Source: Chelativorans sp. YIM 93263
Lineage (GTDB): Bacteria; Pseudomonadota; Alphaproteobacteria; Rhizobiales; Rhizobiaceae
DNA length: 64,000 nt
Direction of reading: 5' to 3'
NCBI RefSeq assembly: GCF_028767125.1
Contig: NZ_JAKCWP010000003.1
Location: 372,001 to 436,000 of the forward strand
Numbering within the stretch: position 1 is the stretch's first letter; the number at the start of each line of letters is the position of its first letter. A model generated the notes under the pieces. That model saw only the letters and a list, made by a program, of their open reading frames with translations, did no database searches and was not told the origin of the DNA. Of this stretch, positions 52,592 through 60,496 are shown one piece after another. Both the position numbers and the translations under genes were made by a program.

Positions 52592-53473
52592 TCATTTGGC
52601 CGGCGTGCTTGCTTCAGCCGGCGGAGCCGAGGCTGCGATTTCCTGCAGCACCGGATGCAGGTAGCGGGCAAACTGCCCGTAATTCTCGCTCATCGGAAAA
52701 TGGCCCAACCGTTCCATTACGATCGCGCCGCATCCCGGAATCTGTTCCGCCGTGGCCAGCATGTCCTCGGGCCGGCACGAGAAATCGTACTCGCCTGCCA
52801 TCAGCCATAGTGGACAGCGCTGTGTGTCGATCCGACGAATCGTCTCGCGCAGGTCGCCATCGACGCGATAGAACCAGAGGTCGCCTTTGAAGATGCCCGG
52901 ACCGCCCTGCATGTAGTGCCAAAGGGTCTCGTGCCGGTCGGCCTCGGGGCCACCGGGCGCGATCAAGCCCGAGATGAGCGCGGCGCAAACTTCGCCGCCG
53001 TGAACGTCGGGGCGATGCAGCCAATCCGTGTCGTACCACGGCTCCTGCCACGCCGCGCCCTGCGCGCCGATTAGCCCCCGGAAACAGCCGGCGTGATCGG
53101 CCGCGAGCTGCAACACGATGCGCCCGCCAATAGAGCAGCCGAGCACGACCGGCCGGTCAAGGCCGAGCGCCTCGCAGACTGCAAGAATCGTCGAGACATA
53201 GGCGGCAGTAGTGAGGCGGTATTCCTCGTCCTGCCAACCTTCCGGCGGGCTGGATTTGCCGTGCCATGGCATATCGAAAGCAATGACGCGGAAGCGGCTC
53301 GTCACTTCAGGATCCAGGAGAAGGTCCCGGTACTGCCGGCCGTCCGCACCCGCCGTGTGAAGACAGAGAAGCGGGATGCCCTCGCCTGCTTCCTCAACAT
53401 AAAGGCGATGTGGCCGCCCACCGATTTCGAGGCGCAGATAGCGTCCGGTGATTGAGTCAAAGCGCGCGGTCAC
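52592..53473 (-). CDS. Alpha/beta hydrolase
   Basis: 293 residues. Fold features: YVEEAGEGIPLLCLHTAGAD (oxyanion region), VIAFDMPWHGKSSPPEG, the nucleophile elbow VVLGCSIGGRIVLQLAADHA (Ser in G-C-S-I-G), WLMAGEYDFSCRPEDM (acid) and RLGHFPMSENYGQF (His). Similar to meta-cleavage-product and ester hydrolases. It overlaps the SCP2-like gene by 4 bp and precedes the binding protein by 13 bp, so it probably opens an ester, lactone or C-C bond of the imported compound. Confidence 0.85.
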   Translation of the reverse strand: MTARFDSITGRYLRLEIGGRPHRLYVEEAGEGIPLLCLHTAGADGRQYRDLLLDPEVTSRFRVIAFDMPWHGKSSPPEGWQDEEYRLTTAAYVSTILAVCEALGLDRPVVLGCSIGGRIVLQLAADHAGCFRGLIGAQGAAWQEPWYDTDWLHRPDVHGGEVCAALISGLIAPGGPEADRHETLWHYMQGGPGIFKGDLWFYRVDGDLRETIRRIDTQRCPLWLMAGEYDFSCRPEDMLATAEQIPGCGAIVMERLGHFPMSENYGQFARYLHPVLQEIAASAPPAEASTPAK

Positions 53474-53847
53474 GACGCGCCCCTGGGCAGAGCGACGATG
53501 TCCTTCACAAGTTGAAGGTGGCGCATCAGCGGCAGGAAGTTGCCTTCAATGCGCATGCGTCCGTGCCGGGCCATGCCGAAAATATCGTTGGCATCGGGCC
53601 GGGGAAACAGCGACCAATGATCGGCCCACGCGTCCGGCGCAGCCCTCAGCGCCACGTCCCACCCGTCCATCGGACCGGAAGTGTCCTGGATCTGAAGCGT
53701 TCCACAATCGAGCCGCAGCCGCTTGCACTCTTCACCTGCCTCGAGCAACAGGGTGATCCGGGCTCGCGCGGCCCCCCGAACCAACGCTTCAGACGCTGCG
53801 AACAGGGCAGGAATTCGCGCAAAAGACTCGGCAATCCCGCTCCCCAT
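53470..53847 (-). CDS. Small SCP2-fold-like protein, unknown function
   Basis: 125 residues: ESFARIPALFAASEALVRGA, ARITLLLEAGEECKRLRLDC, WDVALRAAPDAWADHWSLFP, RPDANDIFGMARHGRMRIEG, NFLPLMRHLQLVKDIVALPR. The last segments resemble sterol-carrier (SCP2-like) domains, where a hydrophobic pocket holds a lipid or acyl-CoA, but the match is by eye only. First gene of the operon with the hydrolase, suggesting it holds the hydrophobic substrate or an intermediate. Confidence 0.6.
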   Translation of the reverse strand: MGSGIAESFARIPALFAASEALVRGAARARITLLLEAGEECKRLRLDCGTLQIQDTSGPMDGWDVALRAAPDAWADHWSLFPRPDANDIFGMARHGRMRIEGNFLPLMRHLQLVKDIVALPRGAS

Positions 53848-53967
53848 CTACGCCTCCATGTGGTTTGTTTGGCAGAACATTTGGTCTGTTTTATAAACGC
53901 ACTGTCAGCGGTTTGGCAATGCGTTTTCGTTTTCGAGCTCCCGCCAGCCCTGTTGAAACGCATCCTA

Positions 53968-53986
53968 ACGAAACAAATTGTTGCGT
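53968..53986. promoter_or_regulatory. Candidate IclR operator in the divergent promoter
   Basis: Inverted repeat ACGAAAC-AAATT-GTTGCGT with one mismatched pair; the 9-mer TAACGAAAC at its left edge recurs (reverse strand) upstream of the IclR gene at 56041-56058. It sits between the divergent operons starting at 53847 (minus) and 54032 (plus). Confidence 0.5.
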
Positions 53987-54031
53987 CTAGCAGAATTTTA
54001 GGTCTATTTCCTGAAACAGGAGGTACTGAAT

Positions 54032-55000
54032 TTGTCTATCGATCCAAAATCTCCCCTATGCCCCCTCGAGCAGGTCACACGCATCGGCAGCGGCCTGGAA
54101 CGACCTGAATCCGTTCATGCGTTTGCAGATGGCACCCTTGCCGTTTCGCACCGCGGGCGCGGCGTAAGCCGCATCTCGGCCAACGGCACCGTCACTACGA
54201 TCGGGCCCGATCCGGCTCTTGCGGGCGGGCACGAGTTGGTTCCGAACGGAATCGCACCACAGCCCGACGGAAGCTTCCTTTTGGCCAACATCGGAGAGGG
54301 CGGCGGAATCTGGCGGCTCGCGCCGGACGGCAGCCTCTCGCCGCACCTGATGGAAGCCGACGGCGTGTCACTGGCTGCGGCCAACTTCGTGATGACCGAT
54401 CACGAAGGACGCACCTGGATAACCGTCAGTACGGTCCGACAGCCGCGATTCGCCGCCTACAGCGACAAGGTGGCCGACGGTCTGATCGTGCTGATGGACG
54501 GTAAGGGCGCGCGGATCCTCGCGGACGACATCTGCTTTTCGAACGAATGCCGCCTTACGCCGGATGGTGCGGGCCTCGTCATCAGCGAAACCTTTTCACG
54601 ACGAATCACCCGCTTCGATCTGGCCGATGGCGGCCTCACCAATCGCCGCACCTTCGCCCAGTTCGGCCGCGGCGATTTCCCCGATGGCATCCGCTTCGAC
54701 AGCCGTGGCAACCTCTGGGTAACCTGCATCGTCTCGAACCGTCTGTGGCGCCTTTCGCCGGAAGGCGCGAAGAGCCTTATCCTTGAAGATTGCGACGATG
54801 CCCTTGTCGACCGGGTGGAGACGGCGCTGGCTGAGGCGCGCATGGGGCGCGAGCACTTCTACGACACCGGCGCCAGCCGCCTCGGCAACATGGCGAGCAT
54901 CGACTTCTCCGCTGACGAAAGCACGGCCTATCTCGGCTCGCTTTGCGGCGATTCGATCCTTTCCCTCCCTATCAAGCACATTCCAGGAGAACAGACATGA
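54032..55000 (+). CDS. SMP-30/gluconolactonase-like protein
   Basis: 322 residues from TTG 54032, supported by a perfect AGGAGG 9-14 bases ahead. Six-bladed propeller of the SMP-30/LRE family: LERPESVHAFADG (metal Glu), VPNGIAPQPDGSFLLANIGE, FVMTDHEGRTWITVST, DDICFSNECRLTPDGAGLVI (Asn) and FPDGIRFDSRGNLWVTCI (Asp). The family opens lactones of sugars and other acids. First gene of the plus-strand operon, overlapping the dehydrogenase by 4 bp. TTG as start suggests modest translation. Confidence 0.85.
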   Translation: MSIDPKSPLCPLEQVTRIGSGLERPESVHAFADGTLAVSHRGRGVSRISANGTVTTIGPDPALAGGHELVPNGIAPQPDGSFLLANIGEGGGIWRLAPDGSLSPHLMEADGVSLAAANFVMTDHEGRTWITVSTVRQPRFAAYSDKVADGLIVLMDGKGARILADDICFSNECRLTPDGAGLVISETFSRRITRFDLADGGLTNRRTFAQFGRGDFPDGIRFDSRGNLWVTCIVSNRLWRLSPEGAKSLILEDCDDALVDRVETALAEARMGREHFYDTGASRLGNMASIDFSADESTAYLGSLCGDSILSLPIKHIPGEQT

Positions 55001-55878
55001 CTTCACCGACGATCGGCTTCGCCGGCCTCGGCGTGATGGGCGAGCCCATCTGCCGCAATATCCTCAGCAAGTCCGGCGCGGCGATGCATGTCTTCGATCT
55101 CAAGCCCGAGCCCGTCGAACGGCTGGTGCAGCTTGGCGCGCAGCGCGCCGAAAGCGCGGCCGAACTGGCAGAAAAGGTCGATATCCTTTTTCTGTCGCTT
55201 CCCGGCGGCAAGCAGGTGGAGGCGGTGGTGCACGGTCCGGGCGGGGTGCTCGAAACGGCACGCGAAGGCCTCCTCGTGGTCGATATGTCCACCGCGCCCG
55301 TCGGTCTGACCAGAAGCCTTGCCGATGACCTAGCCGCCAAAGGGATTGCCTTCGCCGATGCACCCGTGGCGCGTACACGACAGGCGGCAGAGGACGGAAC
55401 GCTATCGATCATGGTCGGGGCCAGTGACGAAATTTTCGCACGTCTTCGTCCAATCCTGGCCCACGCGGCGACCGACATCACCCATTGTGGCCCCGTCGGT
55501 TGCGGTCAGGTGGTCAAGATCCTAAACAATATGGTGCTGTTCGAAACCGTCGTCGCGCTTTCGGAAGCCTTGGCGCTAGGCAAGTCCGCCGGCGTGGATG
55601 GGAAACTGCTGTTCGAGACTCTGTCCAAGGGATCGGCAGACAGTTTCGCGCTGCGCAATCATGGCATGAAGGCGATGCTGCCGGACGTGTTTCCCGAGAG
55701 CGCCTTCCCCACCGACTACGCCCTGAAGGACGTCGCCTGCGCGCTCGATCTGGCGGAGCTGACCGGCATTCGGGCACCGGGCGCGGAGCTGGCCAAAGCC
55801 CGCATGGAGAAGGCACGCGAGGCCGGCTTCCCGAACGCTTACTTCCCCGTTCTTGCACGCGTCATCGACAAGGTCTGA
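54997..55878 (+). CDS. Beta-hydroxyacid dehydrogenase (3-hydroxyisobutyrate dehydrogenase family)
   Basis: 293 residues from ATG 54997 (CAGGAGA ahead; overlaps the lactonase stop by 4 bp, ATGA). Nucleotide motif IGFAGLGVMGEPICRNIL, substrate loop FADAPVARTRQAAEDGTLSI, and GCGQVVKILNNMV with the catalytic Lys. The substrate loop reads DAPVART instead of the DAPVSGG of classic HIBADH, pointing to a different acid. Would oxidise a beta-hydroxy acid (or reduce the semialdehyde) made after lactone opening. Confidence 0.85.
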   Translation: MTSPTIGFAGLGVMGEPICRNILSKSGAAMHVFDLKPEPVERLVQLGAQRAESAAELAEKVDILFLSLPGGKQVEAVVHGPGGVLETAREGLLVVDMSTAPVGLTRSLADDLAAKGIAFADAPVARTRQAAEDGTLSIMVGASDEIFARLRPILAHAATDITHCGPVGCGQVVKILNNMVLFETVVALSEALALGKSAGVDGKLLFETLSKGSADSFALRNHGMKAMLPDVFPESAFPTDYALKDVACALDLAELTGIRAPGAELAKARMEKAREAGFPNAYFPVLARVIDKV

Positions 55879-56040
55879 GCGCCGCAGGGGTTCTCTTGGT
55901 CGAACGCCCCATGGCAGATTCGTCACGGTTTTTCGCTATCTGGCAATAGCGCGATATGGCTGGGGACAAGCGATCGATGTCGGTTTCAGGTTAAAGGCGC
56001 CGTGGCAGAATGGCCGCATTCGCCAGATGGCCGATTGCAG

Positions 56041-56056
56041 CGAAATGATCGTTTCG
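56041..56056. promoter_or_regulatory. Candidate autoregulatory operator of the IclR gene
   Basis: CGAAATGATCGTTTCG, a 16-bp palindrome with a single mismatched pair, ending 44 bp before the IclR start. With the following TTA it contains, on the reverse strand, the same TAACGAAAC 9-mer found in the divergent promoter at 53966-53974. Confidence 0.6.
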
Positions 56057-56100
56057 TTAAACAGAACAGATGCGCAGCACACAGGCAACGAGGTAGGCGC

Positions 56101-56838
56101 GTGAGCATGGATCAAAAGTTCGATATGGATGCGGACAAATCGCAGCGTGGCGTCGCGGCGGTGGACCGGGCCCTGTCGATAATTGCGGCCCTGGAAGCCT
56201 GGAGCATGCCGCGAAACCTGTCAGAGATTTCGCGTGCAACCGGTCTCTATAAAAGCACGATCCTGCGTCTCCTGCAGTCGCTGCAGGACGCAGGCTACGT
56301 GATACGTGTTGACGAATCCAAATATGCCCTCGGCCCGACGGTCATGCAGCTGGGCCTCGCTTACGAGCGCGCTAATCCGCTGCGTCATCTGTTTTTGCCG
56401 GTCATGCAGCGGCTGGTCGACGCCGGTCTGGAAAGCCCCTCCTTCCACATTCGCCAGACCGCCGAGGAACGCGTGTGCCTGTTCCGGCTGGACTCCAATC
56501 ACTCGACGCTCGACCGTGTGCATGCGGGGGATCGCCTTCCGATGCGCCGCGGCGCGGCGGGCAAGGTTCTGCTTGCTTTCGGCGAGGATCACGCCGAAGG
56601 CGAGGAGATGGATCAGATCCGGCGTGACTGCTTTGCCGCATCCCTCGGCGAGCGTGACAAGTTTTGCGCCGGTGTGGCCGCTCCGGTCTTCACCCGCCGC
56701 GACCGGCTGATGGGTGCCCTCTCCCTCTCCGGCCCCAAGGAACGCTTCACCCCTGAAGATGTCGAACGGATGAAGGGGCCCTTACAGGCCGCTGTCCGCG
56801 AATTGACGACGGAGATGGGCGGGACCTATCCCACTTGA
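56101..56838 (+). CDS. IclR-family transcriptional regulator
   Basis: 245 residues from GTG 56101, favoured by GAGG about 8 bases ahead; ATG 56107 is the alternative. N-terminal helix-turn-helix (GVAAVDRALSIIAALEAWSM, LSEISRATGLYKSTILRLLQ, SLQDAGYV) and a C-terminal effector domain (RGAAGKVLLAFGE, FCAGVAAPVFTRRDRLMGAL). IclR regulators often sense aromatic or small organic acids and sit beside the catabolic genes they control. It follows the dehydrogenase gene by 222 bp and carries its own candidate operator. Confidence 0.9.
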   Translation: MSMDQKFDMDADKSQRGVAAVDRALSIIAALEAWSMPRNLSEISRATGLYKSTILRLLQSLQDAGYVIRVDESKYALGPTVMQLGLAYERANPLRHLFLPVMQRLVDAGLESPSFHIRQTAEERVCLFRLDSNHSTLDRVHAGDRLPMRRGAAGKVLLAFGEDHAEGEEMDQIRRDCFAASLGERDKFCAGVAAPVFTRRDRLMGALSLSGPKERFTPEDVERMKGPLQAAVRELTTEMGGTYPT

Positions 56839-56862
56839 GCCGGCATTACTCCGGCCGCGACC

Positions 56863-57261
56863 TTAGACGGGGCGAAAGAACGGCAGTGGCGGCCCCTCCC
56901 CTTGCCGCCTGAATTCCACCTCCACGGCGTCGCCGATGGCGAGCTTTTCGGGCGCATCGGTCAGGATTTGCGTCATCATGCGAGGTCCTTCCGCCAGATC
57001 GACCAGCGCGACTGCATAGGGCAAATCCTCCTTGAAGGGCGCCGCAGCGCGATGCACAACCGTGACCGCATGAACTGTGGCTCGCCCAGACACCGATACC
57101 CATTGAAGATCGTCGGAAAGGCAAGACGGGCAAACGACGCGCGGATAAAAGACATGCTCGCCGCAGCCGGTGCATCGCTGCACCTTCAGAACGCCTTGGG
57201 CAGCGGCTTCCCAGAAGGGCGTGGTTTCGGAATCCGGAACGGGAACGGGCTTGTTGCTCAT
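56863..57261 (-). CDS. DUF35 / OB-fold nucleic acid-type zinc-ribbon protein, thiolase partner
   Basis: 132 residues: a zinc ribbon with four cysteines (VQRCTGCGEHVFYPRVVCPS followed by C) and an OB-fold (GRATVHAVTVVHRAAAPF, PYAVALVDLAEGPRMMTQI, IGDAVEVEFRRQG). Such proteins form complexes with SCP2-type thiolases or aldolases acting on acyl-CoA (seen in acetoacetyl-CoA thiolase/HMG-CoA complexes and steroid side-chain aldolases). Its start overlaps the thiolase stop by 4 bp. Last gene of the minus-strand operon. Confidence 0.88.
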   Translation of the reverse strand: MSNKPVPVPDSETTPFWEAAAQGVLKVQRCTGCGEHVFYPRVVCPSCLSDDLQWVSVSGRATVHAVTVVHRAAAPFKEDLPYAVALVDLAEGPRMMTQILTDAPEKLAIGDAVEVEFRRQGEGPPLPFFRPV

Positions 57262-58424
57262 CGGCGTGGCTCCTTGCCAAGGATAAGGGTGGATCCGGCG
57301 GAGAGCGCGCCGCCGGTTCCATGAACGAGGGCGAGATTCACCGGCACCTGCCGCTCGCCCGCCTCGCCACGGATCTGGCGCACGGCCTCCACGAGAAGAA
57401 AAATGCCGTACATGCCCGGATGGGTATAGCTGAGACCGCCGCCCTGGGTGTTCATCGGAAATTCACCGTCGGGCGCAATGCGTCCGTGGGACACAAAATC
57501 CCCGCCCTCGCCTTTCCCGCAGAACCCCAGGTCCTCCAGTGTCATCAACGCGGTGATGGTGAAGCTGTCGTAGATCATCGCCAGGTCCATGTCCTGTGGC
57601 CGCAGGCCGGCGCTCGCAAAAGCCGCGGGCCCGGTGCGCGCGGCGGGCGTTACCGTCAAATCGGGCATGTTGGCGATCGAGGAATGGGTATGCGTCTCGG
57701 CCGAACCCCACAGCCAGACGGGTGCCTTGCGCGCATCCCGCGCCCGGTCGGCCCGGGTGACGACCACGGCGCCGCCGCCGTCAGTCACGAGACAACAATC
57801 GAGCTTGCCGAGCGGCGTGGCGATCATCGGTGCCGCAAGCACATCTTCAACGGTCAGCGGCTCATGCCGTGGCGCGTCAGGGTTTAGCCTCGCCCAGGCG
57901 CGCGCGGCGACCGCAATCTCAGCCAACTGCTCGCGGGTGGTGCCGTAGAGATGCATGTACCGGGAGGCTGCCAGCGCATAGGCGCCGGTCATCATCGGCA
58001 AGCCCCAGGGCGCCTCGAACTGCGAAAAAGGCAACCAGGGATCCGTGCCGCCGCCGAAGCCTGCACCGCCGCTCCGCTGGGTCGACCCGTATGTGATCAG
58101 GCAAGTGTTGCAAAGACCGGCATCAATGGCGAGGGCCGCATGCTGCACATACGCTTCGAATGAGCAACCGCCCAACGAGGTGGAGTCACTGTAGCTGGGG
58201 CAGATGCCGAGATACTCAGCCACCTGCACCGACGGCATCCTGGTGCCGTGCGACGAGCCGATCGACAACACGCCGTCCACTTCCGACAGGGGAATGCCCG
58301 CATCTTCGAGAGCCCGCTTGGCCGCCTGCGCATGCAGCTGCATTTCCGTGCGGTGCGGCAGGATACCGACCTCGCTTTCGGCGGCACCGGTAATCGCCAC
58401 CGCATCCCTGAAATTGCGCCCCAT
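57258..58424 (-). CDS. SCP2-type thiolase / acetyl-CoA acetyltransferase family
   Basis: 388 residues from ATG 58424, starting MGRNFRDAVAITGAAESEVG, 4 bp after the FadJ-like stop. Thiolase-fold signatures: LHAQAAKRALEDAGIPLSEV, DSTSLGGCSFEAYVQHAALA (Cys), EPLTVEDVLAAPMIATPLGK, DGGGAVVVTRADRARD, and a C-terminal NLALVHGTGGALSAGSTLIL. It belongs to the group that works with a DUF35 partner, present next door. Expected to cleave a 3-ketoacyl-CoA (or do a retro-aldol step) at the end of the pathway. Confidence 0.85.
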   Translation of the reverse strand: MGRNFRDAVAITGAAESEVGILPHRTEMQLHAQAAKRALEDAGIPLSEVDGVLSIGSSHGTRMPSVQVAEYLGICPSYSDSTSLGGCSFEAYVQHAALAIDAGLCNTCLITYGSTQRSGGAGFGGGTDPWLPFSQFEAPWGLPMMTGAYALAASRYMHLYGTTREQLAEIAVAARAWARLNPDAPRHEPLTVEDVLAAPMIATPLGKLDCCLVTDGGGAVVVTRADRARDARKAPVWLWGSAETHTHSSIANMPDLTVTPAARTGPAAFASAGLRPQDMDLAMIYDSFTITALMTLEDLGFCGKGEGGDFVSHGRIAPDGEFPMNTQGGGLSYTHPGMYGIFLLVEAVRQIRGEAGERQVPVNLALVHGTGGALSAGSTLILGKEPRR

Positions 58425-58428
58425 GCGC

Positions 58429-60495
58429 TCAATCCTCGCTGTTTCGTTCTGCATTCCATTCGGCGAAGCTGCGGCCTTCGCCTGCCAATTGGGCAAGGAG
58501 CGGCGCCGGCCGCAACCTTTCCTCTTCCGCCTCCCGCGACCAGGCGTCGAGCGCAGAAGCGATCCGGTCCAGCCCCTCCTGGTCAGCCCAGTACATGAGG
58601 CCGCCTCGCCAGGCCGGGAATCCGTATCCATGGACATAGATCACGTCGATATCGCTCGGGCGCGCAGCGATCCCTTCTTCAAGGACGCGCGCTCCCTCGT
58701 TGACCATCGGATAGAACAGCCGCGCGATGATCTCTTCCTCGGAAAAAGTGCGCTGCTTGACGCCCAACCGGACGGCGATGCTTTCGATCAGCCTGTCTGT
58801 TTCGGGATCAGGAATGGGCGTGCGCCCGTCTTCGTAGCGATAGTACCCCGCCCCGGTCTTCTGGCCGAGGCGCCCCATCTCACACAGCGCGTCGGCTACC
58901 GGCAGATTGTAGCCCTGGCTTTGCCGGACAAGGCGGGAGACATCGAGGCCGGCCAAATCATTCATCTGGAAGGGGCCCATGGCCATGCCGAAGCGCGTCA
59001 CCGCGCCGTCCACCTCAGCCGGCCGTGCGCCCTGCTCGAGCAGCAACTCCGCCTGGTGGTGGCGCTGGCGCAGGATGCGGTTGCCCACGAAGCCCGGACA
59101 ATTACCGACGACAGCCGGTTGCTTGTCCAGCCGCCCGGCGATGGCAAGGGCTGTCGCCAAGCTATCGCCCGATGTTCTGGCGCCCCGTACGATCTCCAGC
59201 AGGCGCATCACGTTGGCCGGTGAGAAGAAATGCAGGCCGATCACGCGTTCTGGATGTTGTGTGGCGGAGGCTATGGCGTTGATGTCGAGCGATGAAGTGT
59301 TGGACGCCAGCACCGCCTCGCCGGCAACGATTCCGTCGAGATCGCGAAACAGCCGCTGCTTGAGTTCCATATCCTCGAAGACAGCCTCCACCACCACATT
59401 GGCGCCGTCCGCCGCGTCCAGCGCGGTAGCGGGGGTGATGAGTGCCATTCGCGCCTCGCATTCGTCCGGGCTGATCCGCCCGCGACCGACCGAAATCTCG
59501 TAATTTTTACGAATCCGCGCTAAGCCCTTCTCGAGCATCTCCTGCTTGGCATCGATCAGAACCACCGGAATGCCGGCATCGGCAAAGCTCATCGCAATGC
59601 CCCCGCCCATGGTGCCCGCGCCCACGACGGCCGCCCGATCAATAGTCCCAGCCGTTCCGGAGACGTCCACGGGCAGGCGCGCAGCCTTTCGTTCCGCGAA
59701 GAAGAGGTGCCGCATCGCGGCCGATTGATCCCCCGAACGCAGCTCCTGAAAGCGTCGCTGCGCCTCCTTTTGTGCCGTCGCATCATCCTGCCGGAAGCTG
59801 TCGCGAACCGCCTCGACAAGCGCCGCTAACGCATCGGCCCCGCGTGCGCGGCGCAATACCTTCTCGGCGGTATGCTCGAAGTCTTCACGATCAGCCCGCG
59901 CAGCCGCCGCCGTTTTCGGATCATCCGCCAGCTGCTGTGCCAGCGCGATGGCGGCACCCTGCAGATCATGCGAGACGGCGTCGACCAGCCCCATGCTAAG
60001 CGCCTCCTCGGCATCAAGCCGGCGACCCTCGGCCATGAGCCTGAGCGCCGCCGCCGCGCCGATGAGCCTTGGCAGACGGAACGTGCCCCCTGCGCCCGGA
60101 ATGAGACCGAGGCGTATCTCGGGCAACCCTATCTGCGCATCGGGCGCGGCGACGCGGCCATGACAGGCTAGCGCCAGTTCGAAGCCGCCGCCGAGGGTGG
60201 GACCATGTATAGCAGCGACCACTGGCTTCTTCAGCGCTGCGATGTGCATGAATATCTCCGGCGAGGTCGGTTCTTGCGGCGGAGCGTTCAGCTGACGGAT
60301 ATCCGCTCCGGCGCAGAGCGAGCGCCCTTTGCCAGCTATCACCACTGCCCGCACGTTGGAATCAGCGGCAGCCTTATCGAGGCACGCCTCCAGGTCGACG
60401 CGCATATGGTGGCTGAGCGCGTTGACCGGCGGGTTGTCGATCATCAACAGCGCCACATCGTCCACGCGCTGAAGGGTTACGGCACGTTCAGTCAT
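58429..60495 (-). CDS. fadJ: Bifunctional enoyl-CoA hydratase / 3-hydroxyacyl-CoA dehydrogenase
   Basis: 688 residues. N-terminal crotonase domain: GKGRSLCAGADIRQL (oxyanion hole), GGGFELALACHGRVAAPDAQ and IGLPEIRLGLIPGAGGTFRL with both catalytic Glu. Dehydrogenase domain: GAGTMGGGIAMSFADAGIPV, SNTSSLDINAIASAT, GLHFFSPANVMRLLEIVRG (catalytic His) and two C-terminal HCDH domains (NCPGFVGNRILRQRHHQAEL). Does the hydration and oxidation steps of beta-oxidation. Starts 1 bp after the TctA stop. Confidence 0.92.
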   Translation of the reverse strand: MTERAVTLQRVDDVALLMIDNPPVNALSHHMRVDLEACLDKAAADSNVRAVVIAGKGRSLCAGADIRQLNAPPQEPTSPEIFMHIAALKKPVVAAIHGPTLGGGFELALACHGRVAAPDAQIGLPEIRLGLIPGAGGTFRLPRLIGAAAALRLMAEGRRLDAEEALSMGLVDAVSHDLQGAAIALAQQLADDPKTAAAARADREDFEHTAEKVLRRARGADALAALVEAVRDSFRQDDATAQKEAQRRFQELRSGDQSAAMRHLFFAERKAARLPVDVSGTAGTIDRAAVVGAGTMGGGIAMSFADAGIPVVLIDAKQEMLEKGLARIRKNYEISVGRGRISPDECEARMALITPATALDAADGANVVVEAVFEDMELKQRLFRDLDGIVAGEAVLASNTSSLDINAIASATQHPERVIGLHFFSPANVMRLLEIVRGARTSGDSLATALAIAGRLDKQPAVVGNCPGFVGNRILRQRHHQAELLLEQGARPAEVDGAVTRFGMAMGPFQMNDLAGLDVSRLVRQSQGYNLPVADALCEMGRLGQKTGAGYYRYEDGRTPIPDPETDRLIESIAVRLGVKQRTFSEEEIIARLFYPMVNEGARVLEEGIAARPSDIDVIYVHGYGFPAWRGGLMYWADQEGLDRIASALDAWSREAEEERLRPAPLLAQLAGEGRSFAEWNAERNSED

Positions 60496-60496
60496 C

